Part shown: positions 1 to 11,613 of the stretch, piece after piece
Numbering within the stretch: position 1 is the stretch's first letter
How the letters are laid out: each line of letters starts with the position of its first letter
From: Folioceros fuciformis
Taxonomy: Eukaryota; Anthocerotophyta; Anthocerotopsida; Anthocerotales
DNA: 64,000 nt
Reading direction: 5' to 3'
NCBI GenBank assembly: GCA_049999805.1
Contig: JBNGIO010006248.1
Span: 45,900 to 109,899 of the forward strand
Program-made: the position numbers and the translations under genes
The notes under the pieces: generated by a model
Seen by the model: the letters and a program-made list of their open reading frames with translations, nothing else
Database searches by the model: none
What the model was told of the DNA's origin: nothing

Positions 1-767
1 GCTCTGCACACTGCGGCGTCGGGATGTGCGCATTTTCAAGCACTCGGGACCGGAAGCCATCGCCGAGCTACTTTCGACCTACTGCGGGCGGGTCCCGGAC
101 GGGAGGAACTCAAGGAAGGTGTAGCCAGGGCCACAAAGCGGCTTTGGAGTTCCGTACGAGACGAAAGAAGGAACGAAAGTGGTCATATGTACTCTCCTCC
201 TCCCGCCAAAACCAAAACTGGGGTGGATCTTAAAGTCAACCAACTTGCTGTTGCTATACAACCGCTCCTTCTGTGCCCCGCACCAATCACCATGCGTATC
301 GTCCTTTCTATGCTTTCTCCCTCCCACATGCTTTTTTTTTTTTTTTCAATTTTCCAATCACGTCCAGGAAACTGTTATCCCATTGTTCCCGCACTTGGTT
401 GGATGTAAAGCTTCGCTTGGAGGTGAAGGTGGAACAATTTCATGGGATTCTTCCCTTTGCTGGATTCCCACACATGCACCTGGCTTGTACACAAGAATAT
501 GAGCTCATATATTTGTAAAGAAAATTTATGAAGATCATACGCTTTAGTAAGCTTGGTTGGCAGGAAAGTGGGCTGGAGTGCAATGTATGAGGAATGCTTG
601 GATAACTACTTTTGCAAATTTTCTTCAATGTTGGTGAAACATATGTAATGGAAGAGACAAGTAGCAAGTGGGCCAAGACACGAAAGCAAGTGGGTAAAGA
701 CAAGAAAGAAGATCCCATGCACCAATCATAGTAGGACACCTGTTTTGGTGCCCTAAAAGACAATATG
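1..767. other. Gene-free left edge
   Basis: No open frame here resembles a protein I know, and no paired splice sites frame a convincing exon. The stretch has a run of 15 T at about 332-346 and otherwise unremarkable sequence. It could be the end of a gene lying outside the window, but I see nothing that shows it. Confidence 0.4.
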
Positions 768-1310
768 TGGTCCATGAGGGTGCATGTATCTTCATGTGTG
801 TTCAGGGTGCTCACAACCTTGCACATATGTGCTATTGGTTCCACTCTATTCTGAAGTAGATGAGGTAGGTGATGAAGAATGGGAAGAGGCTTTCATGTAT
901 TGAAAAGTGAGTGTAGGTTTAGTGCATATGATTTGTTTGTCGATGATGTAGATTTGTACTAGATTCATCTTGAGGTAGATGATGTAGTTCTATATTGGAT
1001 TGATCTTGTAGTGAGTGGTGTAGGTTTGTATTCGGTTGACCTTGTGGTAGATGATGTAGGTTTGTATTGGGTTGATCTTGTAGTGAGTGATGTAGGTTTG
1101 TATTAAGTTGATCTTGTAGTAGATGATGTAGTTTTATATTGGATTGATCTTGTAGTGAGTGATCTAAGTTTGTATTTGATTGATCTTGAGGTGGATGATG
1201 GAGATTTGTATTGGGTTGATCTTGTAGTGAGTGATGTAGGTTTGTACATATGGTTCATGAAGGGTGTGTGTATCTAGGTGTGTGTTTAGGGTGTTCACAA
1301 CCTTGCACAT
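768..1310. repeat. Direct repeat pair flanking the minisatellite
   Basis: About 60 bp at 768-826 (core tcacaaccttgcacat, preceded by a GTGTGTTCAGGGTG-like stretch) recurs with scattered substitutions at 1250-1310. The two copies bracket the 36-bp tandem array. The arrangement suggests that the array and its edges were duplicated together. Just downstream, 1331-1350 is a partial inverted copy of 1278-1294. Confidence 0.65.
941..1247. repeat. 36-bp minisatellite, about 8.5 copies
   Basis: The marker CTT at the end of each unit falls at 971, 1007, 1043, 1079, 1115, 1151, 1187 and 1223, exactly 36 bp apart with no insertion or deletion. Units differ by substitutions; the core reads GATGTAGGTTTGTATTGG followed by GTTGATCTTGTAG. 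The period is a multiple of three and one forward frame is open except for two stops (near 959 and 1103), so a decayed repeat-coding origin is possible but not shown. Confidence 0.85.
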
Positions 1311-1869
1311 CAACCACTGAAAAAACACCTAAAAAACCCTAAACACACCCTCTAATTAGGATGTTACTATACACTGTAGATCATGGTTAAATGAAATGAT
1401 GACTATATATGGTAGCTTACTCAAAGTTGACATTCCAAAAGCTTACTCATAATCAAGATGTCCTTACTTGAGATCATGGATCAATAGTCCAATTCTAGTC
1501 TACTCAAAGTAGACATCATATAACTCATGGTTAGGCTGTTACTACTTTAGATCATGGGTCACTTAATATTAGTTAAATATTTAATCTAGACATTTTATAC
1601 CTCCTAATTGAGATGTTGTTACTCCAACTCAAGGATCACTCCAGATTAAGCAGATATGTAATTATAAAATGCTCAAAGCCCTGAATCGTAAGTTTTTTAT
1701 ACAATATAAAAAATGTTTAAAACCCTAAACCCATAAAAAAAGGACTCATGATGAAAAAAGTGCATATCTCAATCCATTTAAGAACTTACTAAAGGGTTAG
1801 TAAGATTAGGAGGCTAGACCCCATGCATGCTTGTGTGAGGATTAGTTTGATTGGTGAGCTATTCCTCAT
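1311..1869. other. AT-rich intergenic sequence
   Basis: Low-GC sequence without a supportable gene. It contains loosely repeated phrases such as ACTCAAAGTAGACAT and AGATCATGG, and the first AACCCTAAACCC-like motif at about 1715-1730, ahead of the denser block that follows. Confidence 0.4.
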
Positions 1870-2190
1870 GTAGTTCTAAACCCTTTCTCCTAAGTTGAAC
1901 CCTAAACCCTAGGTTGACTTGTTCTTTGTTTAGTAACGTTAAATAGTTTAGGCTTTGATAGATTAATCTTAAATCCTAAACCCTAGGTTGATCCGTTCTT
2001 ATATTAGGTTAAATAGTTTAGGGTTTGATAGATCTGATACCTTAAACCTTAGGTTGATTCTTATTTTAGGTTAAATAGTTTAGAGTTTAATAGATTAATT
2101 TTAAATTCCAGGTTGATCTATTCTTACTTTAGGTTAAATAGTTTAGGGTTTGATAGATTAACCTTAAACCCTAAACCCTACACTTAAAAA
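1870..2190. repeat. Telomere-like (CCCTAAA/TTTAGGG) degenerate tandem repeat
   Basis: Four imperfect copies, about 60-75 bp apart, each combine a CCTAAACCCTAGGTTGA phrase with TTAGGTTAAATAGTTTAGGG and TTTGATAGATTAA. The AACCCTAAACCCTA core matches the plant telomere repeat. This is an interstitial array, since genes follow to the right. The units contain telomere words inside a longer non-telomeric unit, so this looks like a satellite, not a true chromosome end. Confidence 0.7.
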
Positions 2191-2423
2191 AAACAAGAAA
2201 GAATGGAGTTTGGGGTTTAATACTTTTTCAGGGCTCTAGCCAAACCCTAAATCATTAACTTTTTCGAATTTGAGCGTTGTACATTACAAGAATTTAGGTG
2301 CAAACAGGCATGGACTTTCTTCGGGTTTCAGAATTGCAGTTTCGAGAACGTCCCGACCGGTGGTGGGCCAAAGAAAGTGTTGGGAATATTCCAGGTCCCA
2401 GCATGCAGAAAAACTTAGGAGCA

Positions 2424-2480
2424 AGCTAAGCTAAGCTAAGCTAAGCTAAGCTGAGCTAAGGTGAAGTAAGGTAAGGTACG
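2424..2480. repeat. AGCTA pentanucleotide microsatellite
   Basis: Six or more copies of GCTAA/AGCTA at about 2424-2460 degrade into GGTAA-type units up to about 2478. It ends one base-pair turn short of the receptor-kinase stop codon (2481-2483, minus strand), so it lies in that gene's 3' UTR. Confidence 0.8.
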
Positions 2481-5400
2481 CTAGCGAGGACCGGACAGTT
2501 CCACAGCCTCGAGATCGAAGGTGGAGTCCTCGACCATCCTGTCGAACCTTCGGGGAAGCAGGCGGGCCTGCTGGGTACGCCGGAGCTCCACCTTCTGCCA
2601 CTCCTCCCAGCGTTCGGCGAGGCCGTCGCCCTCCAGCATGCGCACGACTACGGCCATGGAGGGCCGGTCGGCGGGAGAGAACTGGGTGCACAGCAACGCC
2701 ACCTGCACCATCTCCTCCAGCTCGAAGGCGTTGAAGTCGGTCTTGAGGCGGGCGTCGGCCAGGCACTCCAGCTTCTTCTCGTGGTGGAGCGTCTTCACCC
2801 AGTCCAGCAGCATCACGTCCTTGCGCTGGTTGATTCGCCCGAAGTCGAATGCCCGCTCTCCGGTGATGAGCTCCAGCAGCAGGATGCCGTAGCCGAACAC
2901 GTCCGTCTTCTCGGACGACTGGCCTGTGGAGAGGTATTCTGGTGCGATGTGGCCCACCGTCCCGCGCACCGCCGTGGTGATGTGGGTGTCCTGGTGGTCC
3001 AGCAGCTTGGCCAGCCCGAAATCGCCCACCACCGCCTCAAATGTGTCGTCCAGCAGGATGTTGGCCGCCTTCACGTCCCGGTGGATGATCTTGGGGTCGC
3101 AGTGTTCGTGCAGATAGAGGAGACCCCGCGCCGCCCCCAGGGCGATCCGCTTCCGGGTTGCCCAGTCCAGTACCGGGTTGCCCAGAATCGTGTCTGGATC
3201 AGACAAGGAGAAAAATTGAGCTCATGAGTGAGAACAGTGTGGTTGGAGGTGGAAGAGACTGGAAGAAAACCCGGGTGTTGCATGAGGATGTGAAGAAACA
3301 AACCATGAATGGAGGTGAAGATGAAGCGGGTGGAAGAGAATGTGAGGCGAAACGTAGTTGGAGGAGAAAGTGAGGCAAGGAGGAGCAGGAGGTGAAGCAG
3401 AGGGTGTTGGAGGAGGAAGTGAGGGGAGCCCCACGGGTGGAGGTGAAGATGAAGGAGTTTGGAAAGAGAAGGAAATTTGGAAGGGAAGGAATGGCATTGA
3501 GATGGACGCACCGTGGAGTCGGGATGCCACGCTGCCGTTGCACATGAAGGGGTAGACGAGGAGCCTCTCTGTTGGCGTCATGCAGAAGCCCACCAGTCGG
3601 AGGAGGTTGCGGTGCACAGCCAAGCTTATCATCTCTACCTCCATCTGGAACTGGAGCTCGCCTCCTGCGATATTGCCGTCCTTCAACCGCTTGACGGCGA
3701 TGGAGGATCCGTCGGACAGTCTGCCTTTGTAAACGTGCCCGAACCCGCCTTTCCCCAGAACGTTTTTGTTGTCGAAGTTGTCTGTGGCGATCTGCAGTTC
3801 TCGAAGGGAGAATTTCTTGAGCTGGCCCAGGGAAGCATCTGGACTTTGGGCTGGAGTGAAGGAGTTGGGTTGGTGTTAGGATGGCGGAAGTTGGAGAAAT
3901 TTGAGGTGGATGGAGAGGAGGACGGGAAGGGGGATGGTTACCGTGGACGTCGAAGAAGGCTTGCTTTGTTTGGCGTCGCATCCACGATAGGGCAGCGAGC
4001 ATCAAGAGGGCCAGTAGAAGACCGGCGCTGACGAGGACACAGGCCAGAAACCAGATGCTGGGTCTGCCAGACTTTGCCATGCCTACGTCTAGGTTGCTGC
4101 TCCCTGCGTGGGAGGAAGGAATTTATCATTTCATCATGCTGCATGGAAGGAGAAGCAGAGGAATGATGTCCAGGAGATGGATGGAAAAGCGTCTACCTTC
4201 AACCTGAGTGAGGGGCTGGTCTTCGATGAAATTGGGGCAGCCCTGTGTTGGACCCAGCAGGCAAGCTGGGTTATTCGAAAAGCTGGATGCCTGATTCAGT
4301 CAGTAAACTGATGCCTCGCAGATGAGCATCTCTCGCTTCAACGGCATTCAGACGTGTAGCTTGAATGTGAACCTACTTGAAATTGGCTGACGAGATTCGG
4401 GGGCCGGTCCCGTTGAAGTTGTTGGAAGACAGGTCCCTGACCCAACAAGTTCCTGGCACTATGAGTTTGCAGTCATGGACTGACTCAGGCACAAAAACAA
4501 CACCGTCTGGAATGAATCAGCGACGTACAAGACTTGAAGGTTGGTCATGTTGCTGAAAAACGACGTGTCTCCTGAAAGGTTGTTGTTGTTCAAGCGCCTG
4601 GACAGGTACCAAACTACAGGGCATCAGCTGATCCTTACAGTTCGGGAGACACAGAATTCGAAGTTTTGTTTCTCATGCAAAGGAACAATACATAGAGCAA
4701 ACAAAAGTAAGCATCGTTACTCCGACACAGAACCACACGGAGGAGAAGCAAGGGTTTTCCTCTTCTACAACGACGGTTAACTCTCTTACACAAAAGCAAG
4801 ATTTTGAAGCTGCCCGATTGTCGAAGGGATGCATCCTTCTAACTTGTTGTTGGAGAGATCTAATTCGACCAGCCCAGTCAAGTTCCCCAATTCCGGGGGA
4901 AGCGTTCCAGACAAGGAGTTAGATGACATAACCCTAGAACACGAACAATCCATGAATTAGAAATTCTGCACAAGAAAAGGTTTGCACATCTCCACTCCCT
5001 TCATCACAGGGCCAGCTACGTACAAGTGCTGAAGGTTTGGTAGGCTCCCTATCGCCGGTGAAAGGATTCCGGATAACCTTACACCAGAAAGATCTCTGGC
5101 ACAAACCCATGCAGAGAACGGTACGTCAGGCCAAGAACAAGCACACACCAGGTGCATCACGGGAACAAGAAGGCCCATCGTCCAGCACTAACATCCTGAT
5201 GACTGACAGCTGATTTGAGCAGGTAACGTGGAAAAAACCGCATGCATCAACTGCAAGCCTGTCCCACGAATCAAGATTATGCCCTGGGTCCGCCAGGTAC
5301 TGCTTCATGGTGATCAGCGCGTTTACTGCAAGAACGCAACACCTCAAACGTCAGCACAACAACCACCGCATTCCACCAGAAAGTGTACCAGCGCAGAAGC

Positions 5401-5508
5401 AGGCTCCCCACCTTCCAAGCTAACGCCAGGAGATATAATCGTCCCGCCCACGAAAGAGCACAACATGCCAATCACCACAACATACAGCAGCAGCAACAGA
5501 GCCTCCAT
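2481..5508 (-). CDS. LRR receptor-like kinase, subfamily II (NIK/CIK-like)
   Basis: Membrane receptor kinase read from spliced exons (minus): 5508-5412, 5325-5193, 5095-5024, 4933-4790, 4597-4529, 4436-4377, 4290-4197, 4103-3942, 3850-3512, 3193-2481. In order: signal peptide ([12 protein letters not shown]), LRRNT cap, about five LRRs, short hinge, a transmembrane segment (near 4040), then a Ser/Thr kinase with [14 protein letters not shown] (RD type), GDFGLAK and APEYLS, ending VELSGPR. The LRR introns are phase 2, as is usual for the family. The hinge lacks the proline-rich SPP region of SERKs, and the kinase reads [11 protein letters not shown] and LLDHQD, typical of the NIK/CIK clade. 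Family members act as co-receptors in immunity or CLE signalling. One oddity: exon 4436-4377 ends in phase 2 but 4290-4197 must start in phase 0. I found no canonical splice fixing this, so a frameshift, a sequence error or a pseudogene is possible. Confidence 0.88.
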
Positions 5509-7080
5509 AGCCACCTCCACCACAGGGACTGCGCTGCAAGCGTAGCCCCTGACAAAATATCCTCCTCCCCTCCCGGTCCTCAACTCATGCTGTCCGTTTC
5601 CTTCCTGTTCCTCGAGACAGAGAGTACGCTGGCCTCAGCTTCAGCAATGCACACACCTCCCCAGCTCCACGGGGAGCTCCAATGCCGCTCCCCGTCCTAA
5701 ACCGGAAGCGCCCACAATGCTGCTTCATCTTGGCTGCTTCTTCCCCCGTCACCCGCGCACTAGATCCCTCAAATGCGAGCGCACGAGCGACTGCCCAAGA
5801 GCAAATTTATCACGCAGCAGCAACCCACCAAGCCAGCACTGCCTTCCTCGCATCCCCTCCGCTCGAAAGTCCAGGGGGACCGGCCGACAGAAGGTGCGTT
5901 CCCCTATCCCCTCGACCCCTGCGCTGCGCTGCAGGCCTGAATGCCGCGGGCAGTAGGCACGCGCGAGATGACGGGAGGGAACGTGCAAATCGCAAACTCG
6001 GGCGTGTTACGGGCACTAATCCCCGCGCATCCGGAGGCCGCAGCACCGTACCCGATGTCACCACAGCCGGTACTCGCCTCTACTCTCTCCCGCCTGCGAC
6101 CCGCCCACTCGGCCCGGCCCAAGACAGTGTGCTATCTGACGCACCCTGTGGTCACGACTGGAGCTCGGGAGCCCGGAAGGGCAGAGCCATTCAGCTTGGC
6201 GCAGCCGGTGCGTGGGCACGGACAAGCAGCCAGGTGGAAGGACACAGTTGTTTGGGTCTCCATTGATTCCCCAACTTGACAAGAACAAGACAAGCAACAG
6301 CAGAGGCACGCAGCCCCGTGCCCAGCCACAGTGCCATGCGCATGCCCAGGTGTAGCGCCTCTCATCCCTCTTCTCTTCCTTCCTGCATGGAACAAACACC
6401 ATCATCTCCATTCCATGTATATCCAAGCACGCACTAGAGACAAGACATGTGCATCTATGTGGTGGCACCCACGTGAAGTGATTGTGACCTTGGTTATGGC
6501 TGATGCAAGCACATTAGGTGAGGCTGTCCTGGCCTGGTTCCGGCTTCGAGAATCAAGACCTTAGAATTTATGCAGAGAGCTGGCTGCCTTGCCGCTGGGA
6601 TGTCATGCACAATGTGGCGCCAGAACGTGTCCTGAAGGGACATCAATGATTCGATGTGATTCCAAATGCATTAAGGAAAGGACCCTAGGGGCTCCTCAAA
6701 CACTCAATTGAGGAGGGTGCCGCATCATCCATCAGGACAGTCCAGACCAGTTTGTGGGTGCTTTTGCTTTTGCACAACTTGTCTGTCGCTGGGAGGATGT
6801 TGCCAAAGAGGCCCTGTCGCCGCCGTGCAGCCTGCCTCCAGCAGAGTAGGTTGCTATGGAGATTTGCGTTGATTCATCGGGTCTGCAAGGAACCTACGTG
6901 TTCAACCTAATGCATGTGTACGTTGTATGTCGGTTTAACACTCGGCACGTTCTACGGTAAGGACAGGGGGTGAGCTACATCGGTACTAAGCTTGGCAGAC
7001 ATGAAGGAAGCGTCAAATGGGAATCTGAGGAAGCTTGTCGTCCCCGTGAATATTAGTCTGGCAAACTGGAACTACCGCTG
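5509..7080. other. Intergenic: receptor-kinase leader and unassigned sequence
   Basis: Contains the presumptive promoter and 5' UTR of the minus-strand receptor kinase (an in-frame upstream ATG lies at 5583) and a GC-richer stretch at 5700-6300 with open frames in several phases and no recognisable protein. I see no supportable gene. Confidence 0.4.
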
Positions 7081-7091
7081 ATATCTTTCAG

Positions 7092-7330
7092 AAGATTTGG
7101 CATCCATAGCCACATATCGGAGAATCGAGGAGTATAGTTCGTACAACGATTACTTCATGTGGAGACTCAACACAGGATGTACCAAATTTGAAGAAGTCTG
7201 TACTGCATTACCAAAGTTTCTTGATAATTGGAGATTCAAGCATGAGTTTATGGAGGATCTGAAAAGAAGGTCCATCGTTTTGAAACCTTCAAGAGTACCT
7301 TGGCACATTGAACAACCCAACGAGCAGGTT
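7092..7330 (+). CDS. Possible orphan coding exon, unrecognised
   Basis: After TATCTTTCAG, a plausible 3' splice site, the frame stays open through a hydrophilic sequence rich in Arg, Glu and aromatic residues (for example EEYSSYNDYFMWRLNTG) and reaches CCCAACGAGCAG followed by GTTACT, a possible donor. I do not recognise a family and found no partner exons. The tandem repeat immediately downstream starts in the same frame, so the open frame could be a relic. Low confidence. Confidence 0.2.
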
Positions 7331-7344
7331 ACTCGTACACCTGG

Positions 7345-7650
7345 ATCCTTCTTTCTCTCATCTGCCAGATCCATTCTGAGTTTTTTCTTGAATCGGGGAG
7401 ATGGACGCCTCGTTTCCTCTTTTGCTACGTTTGATATTGTCGGACTTATATAAGGCGAGGAGCTAGACGCCTGCTTGTTACGTCCTGAGTTTGCTCTGAC
7501 CCTAGTTTTATGAAGTGGACAGCTGCACGCCTCACCCGCTTCTTCTACCAAACGTGACCTGACGTTTATGAACCAGTGAGCTGCATGCCTCACAGTCTCG
7601 TCTGCCAGATCTGATCTGAGCTCTAAGAACCCGGTAGCTGCACGTGAGAT
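7345..7650. repeat. Decayed tandem repeat, period about 60 bp
   Basis: Phrases of the type AGCTGCACGCCTCA recur at about 7404, 7466, 7526, 7584 and 7641 (spacings 62, 60, 58 and 57), and CTGCCAGATC(T/C) plus (T)CTGAG recurs between them. The copies have diverged and vary in length. No coding role is evident. Confidence 0.7.
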
Positions 7651-8008
7651 GAATTAGAGTGAGCGACCATATTTAGCTGGGAGCCTCAGCTATGTCACCG
7701 ACAGGCACAACCTAATCGGTCTGCAAGACTACTGAGCAGATTGCCAAGTGACAATTAGAAAAAAAAGGTTCCGGCAAACAGCACAAAGACAAGGAAGTGC
7801 TAACATCTGTCCTATTCCTCCTATAAGACCCTTCACTCGGGACCTTGAGACTCTTCCAGGAATCTATTCCGCAGCGAGCTACTACACAGGTGGTACCAAA
7901 CAGCAACAAATTTGCAGATCCATCGTCTGCACTAAACCGCATCGGGCTCGGGGTTCCTAATCCGAAACCATCACACCACTGTAACGGTTCAAGCTGACAT
8001 AAAGAGGG

Positions 8009-8452
8009 CTAGTCTCCAACAGGGCCCATGCCCTGCTTCAACCGCTCCCTCCTCAACTTCTTCTTAGACACCGCCTTCTTCTTCCTGACAGGATGAGTCT
8101 TGTGTGCATAGGTGTACAAGTAGTAGTTGCCGATGAGGAATGCCAACACCAATCCGACTACCACAAGAACCACTACAATTCCGGGGTTATATCCCGATTT
8201 CACGGTCTTAGAAGAGAAAAACGCCTACAACAGGAGCAACACGCGTTAGCTACGGCGCTAGCCCGCAGTTTAACACCAAACGGCAGATCTGGACATCGCT
8301 CACCACAACAGCAAACCACGAGGGGAGCGGAAGGTATCACAGACATGGAGAGGAAGGCATCACAGATAGGGAGCGGCAGAACACATGCGAGGGACAGATC
8401 TGGTTGAGCAGCAGGGCCAAACCTGTCCAGAGGATCGATCCGACTCAACCAT
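8009..8452 (-). CDS. S1FA-type small protein
   Basis: Two exons (8452-8423 and 8206-8009, minus) join in phase 0 to give 75 residues, the usual size of plant S1FA (about 70-76). The protein has a short acidic start ([10 protein letters not shown]), a hydrophobic segment ([20 protein letters not shown]) and a basic C-terminus ([18 protein letters not shown]). Spinach S1Fa was described as a DNA-binding factor for negative promoter elements, yet the hydrophobic stretch looks like a membrane span. The start codon is chosen because the exon end CAG|GT pairs exactly with AAG|ACC and matches the family's length. Assignment by sequence is strong; the molecular role of the family is less settled. Confidence 0.88.
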
Positions 8453-8887
8453 GGCTGCTTCTCGGCTTGCCTGCAATCGCAAGTGCTCCTGATTGGACCC
8501 GCGCTACAGATAGTGGAGCGCGCCCGCTCCAGTTCCGATAGGCTTCGTGTCCGCTCTCGCTGCTCAGCCCGCTTCACTGCACCGCAGAACTCTAGCTGTG
8601 TCGACCAATGTCGGGACGGAGAGGAGACTAATTTTCCCGACGTAGTAAAACCCAGTACACATAGCGCGTTAGGTAGTTGATCCATACAGGACCCATTTAA
8701 AGACATACGCCGTATCCTGACTTCCAGTTAACCAGTTCCGAGGCCAAGTCCATGCATGCGCATCGCAATGGCGGGGTCGCATCTGGGGCCAAAAAAAATG
8801 CTAAGTCTGAAGAACAAAAATGGATGAGACTGCGAACAGACTCTGAATCCTCGAGATTTCCGAATGCTGTCCCGGGAGGTGACTGCG

Positions 8888-10930
8888 TCAAACTGCTGCC
8901 CGGATGGAGTCAGTGAAGGATCCGATAGCAGCGAGTCCCTCCTCTGGGCTTGAAGCATCTCCAAGCAATTTCACCACTCTGCTGCCTACAATGACACCGT
9001 CCGCCCCCCATTCCACCATCTGCGATGCAATGCAGGGGGGGGGGGGGATATTACTATACTCATCCAGAGATCATGTCATGGAAGGAAGGAACTCTCTCCA
9101 GTACAAGTATGGGCATACCTGGATTGCATGTTCTGGTTTAGAGATTCCGAAGCCAACAGCAACCGGGATTGTGGGGGCCTCCTGCGGGGGTTCCAAATTT
9201 GATTACGAGACTGAAAAAGATACTCTGCATTTGCATTTCCAGCCTTGTTCGAAGCACTAAAGACGAAGTCGTGTTCGAAGCACCAAAGGCAGAGAACAGC
9301 ACACACCTCCTTGATGTCTTTCAGGAGATCTCGAACCTTGGACGATACAGATGCGCGAGCTCCTGTCACACCTGTCAGACTAACCTGCACGAATGCAGGA
9401 GAGATAGGGAGTCACCTACCGAGGTTCATGTATAAGGAAGTCTCGGTACTATTGCTCCGGGGAAAAAAGCACCAAACTTACTAAGTAAAGAAAGCCCTGT
9501 GTTGCGTGGGCTATGGCTCCCATCCGTGCCTTAGAAGTGGTTGGCGTGGTCATGAGCACCTACCAAACGAGAGATGGTTAGTGGGGAGTACCAGCTCAGG
9601 GACAAGACCCCACAAACCTGCGATCGTACCAGCTCCAGCCCATGCTTCAATGTGAGGACCCGCAGTTCGTCTGTATCCTCTAGCGTCAGGTCAGGTACAA
9701 GCAGACCTGCAGGGTGACACAAGTTTTGACCCCAGTGCTTCAGCAAAGTTGCCCACATTTGGCTGCCAGCCTAAGAATTGAAGCGTTGAAAATCACAATG
9801 AGTCGTCGAAAGCCCCACAAAACAACCAAGCACCTGAAGCACCGGAATCCTTGATACTTTTCAAGAAATTCTCTACCCCACGCTTCAATATGGGATTGTA
9901 ATACGTGAACAGCACAACAGGAGCACGCAACTGTGGTGAAACCTGCACAATCAAGCCAAGGCAAACTGTCGAGAACAACCGAGCCACCTGCTACCTATCT
10001 CTGAAACATCCTGCAAACGTCATGGAGCTAGGCTGTACAGGAACAGAGCATCTGGAAGCATTTAGGGTTTAGATCACAGACATCTTGCAGACACGTTCTA
10101 ACAAAACAAATCCTCGGACTGAAGCAGGAAAGACCTTTTTCAACATCACCAGGACTCCCTCCAGGGTGATGCCTTTCTCCAACGCACGTCTGTAGGCCTC
10201 CTGCATCGCGGACCAGGGGGAACTGTCAGAACGCGAAGGCCACCAACATTTCACGACAACAGTCAAGTCGGAACCTTCCAGCCAACAGCTAGCCTTCCAG
10301 CTCCTACACCTTGAAGAGCAGCAGAACCACTACCAAAGCTAACCTGAATGACCGGCCCATCAGCCAAGGGGTCGGCATACGGCACTCCCAGCTCCAGAAT
10401 ATCCGCTCCCCTTTCGTCTAACAGCAACAAGGCCTTGGCAGTGGTGTCCAAATCCGGGTCCCCGGCAACAAGGTAGGGGATGAAGGCAACCTGCACAGAA
10501 AACCACAGAATCCCCGTACGTCCACCAGACCAGAACAGCACCGGCAATTGATTCACCCCCATTCCCACCTCTTCCCCACCTTCGCACAACATCAGTCTCA
10601 ACGTTCCATCACTCCATCTCAAAGACACAACCCAACCCAATCCAATCCAACCCGCACCTTTCCTGCCTTCTTCGCCTCGGCAAACGTGGACGCTAGGCTC
10701 AGCGTGTCGGAGGCCACGGCACAGCACGTGCACAGCCCGCCCCCGCCTCCCACCTTCCCTGCAGGGCCCAAGCTCCAATGCAATGGCCTGGCGGCTGCCC
10801 CAATCGCAGCACCATTCCTGGACTCCAAGCGTAGCACCGACGGGACGCGGGCACGACAACAAGCCCCGGCCGTCTCCAAAACCGCCACAGGATTCTTCGC
10901 CCGCAGCAAGCGGTCACAGGCCAACGCCAT
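8888..10930 (-). CDS. TSA1: Tryptophan synthase alpha chain, plastidial
   Basis: Converts indole-3-glycerol phosphate to indole and glyceraldehyde 3-phosphate in the chloroplast, normally with the beta subunit. Nine exons (minus): 10930-10658, 10490-10344, 10200-10135, 9942-9834, 9706-9630, 9559-9482, 9384-9307, 9181-9119, 9019-8888; all phases close, giving 340 residues. Residues 1 to about 65 look like a transit peptide. The barrel follows: [11 protein letters not shown], then [14 protein letters not shown] with the catalytic Glu and Asp, [46 protein letters not shown] and [12 protein letters not shown]. The last intron carries 13 consecutive G (9035-9047; C on the coding strand) in its pyrimidine tract. 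Some plant homologues (indole-3-glycerol phosphate lyases) work without the beta subunit; sequence alone does not exclude that. Confidence 0.95.
9035..9047. repeat. Homopolymer of 13 G in an intron
   Basis: Thirteen G on the plus strand, that is 13 C on the transcribed strand, 15 bases upstream of the last 3' splice site of the tryptophan synthase gene. It forms part of the pyrimidine tract and is a likely length-variable site or a sequencing weak point. Confidence 0.9.
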
Positions 10931-11613
10931 GCTCTCCAGTTCAACAAGCACAACACTGTCTGCCTCCCACCTGATGCCCCCCGTTTTGAACTTACTTATA
11001 CCTCGAACAAACAGCCTCCGCCACCGATGGAAAAAACCGAGCAACTCTGACCGAAGTACGTGACCTGACGCACGTACAAATATATACACCCACCACTACA
11101 CTTCTCCGCACGCGCCAGGAGAGCTTGCGGGAACCGAGACTCATGGTTCCAACAGAGGTCACACAAAAAACCGATCCTGGACCAGACGTGCGGCACCCAT
11201 GAGGCAAGCACGCTACATATCCCAACCTCAGATGGATTACTGGCCTCCTTCACATCCTGTGCCTCCTTCACATCCTGTGCCGGTGGGTGCTCAAGTTCCA
11301 GCTTCGGGTGTGGGCTGGATAAAACAGCACAGTGTTCCGCAGGGGCTATGGCAATGTAGGCCTGCACAAACCCATGCCCAAGGTGTGGACAACTGGTGCA
11401 CCACGTCTGTAGGCATAGTGTCGCTTTCATTTCGTATCTTTTACCACAATAAAGGCTCCAGTTACACTCTACTTCAAAGTCTTGAACTCCAGGCCCTTCC
11501 GAGTTCAAACTCCCGGTGCAGGATCTGTAAGTAATTCACGTATGTCTAGGAAGTCCAGGAAGTCTCTAACTCCGAAACAAGGGAGGACAAAGAAAAAACT
11601 TTTTAGCACCGAG

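Noticed and set aside
2481-5508. First read as SERK/BAK1
   Set aside because: No SPP proline-rich hinge, and the kinase subdomains ([25 protein letters not shown]) fit the NIK/CIK clade.
5682-6564. Overlapping ORFs in GC-rich sequence upstream of the receptor kinase
   Set aside because: Open in several frames on both strands without splice structure or known motifs.
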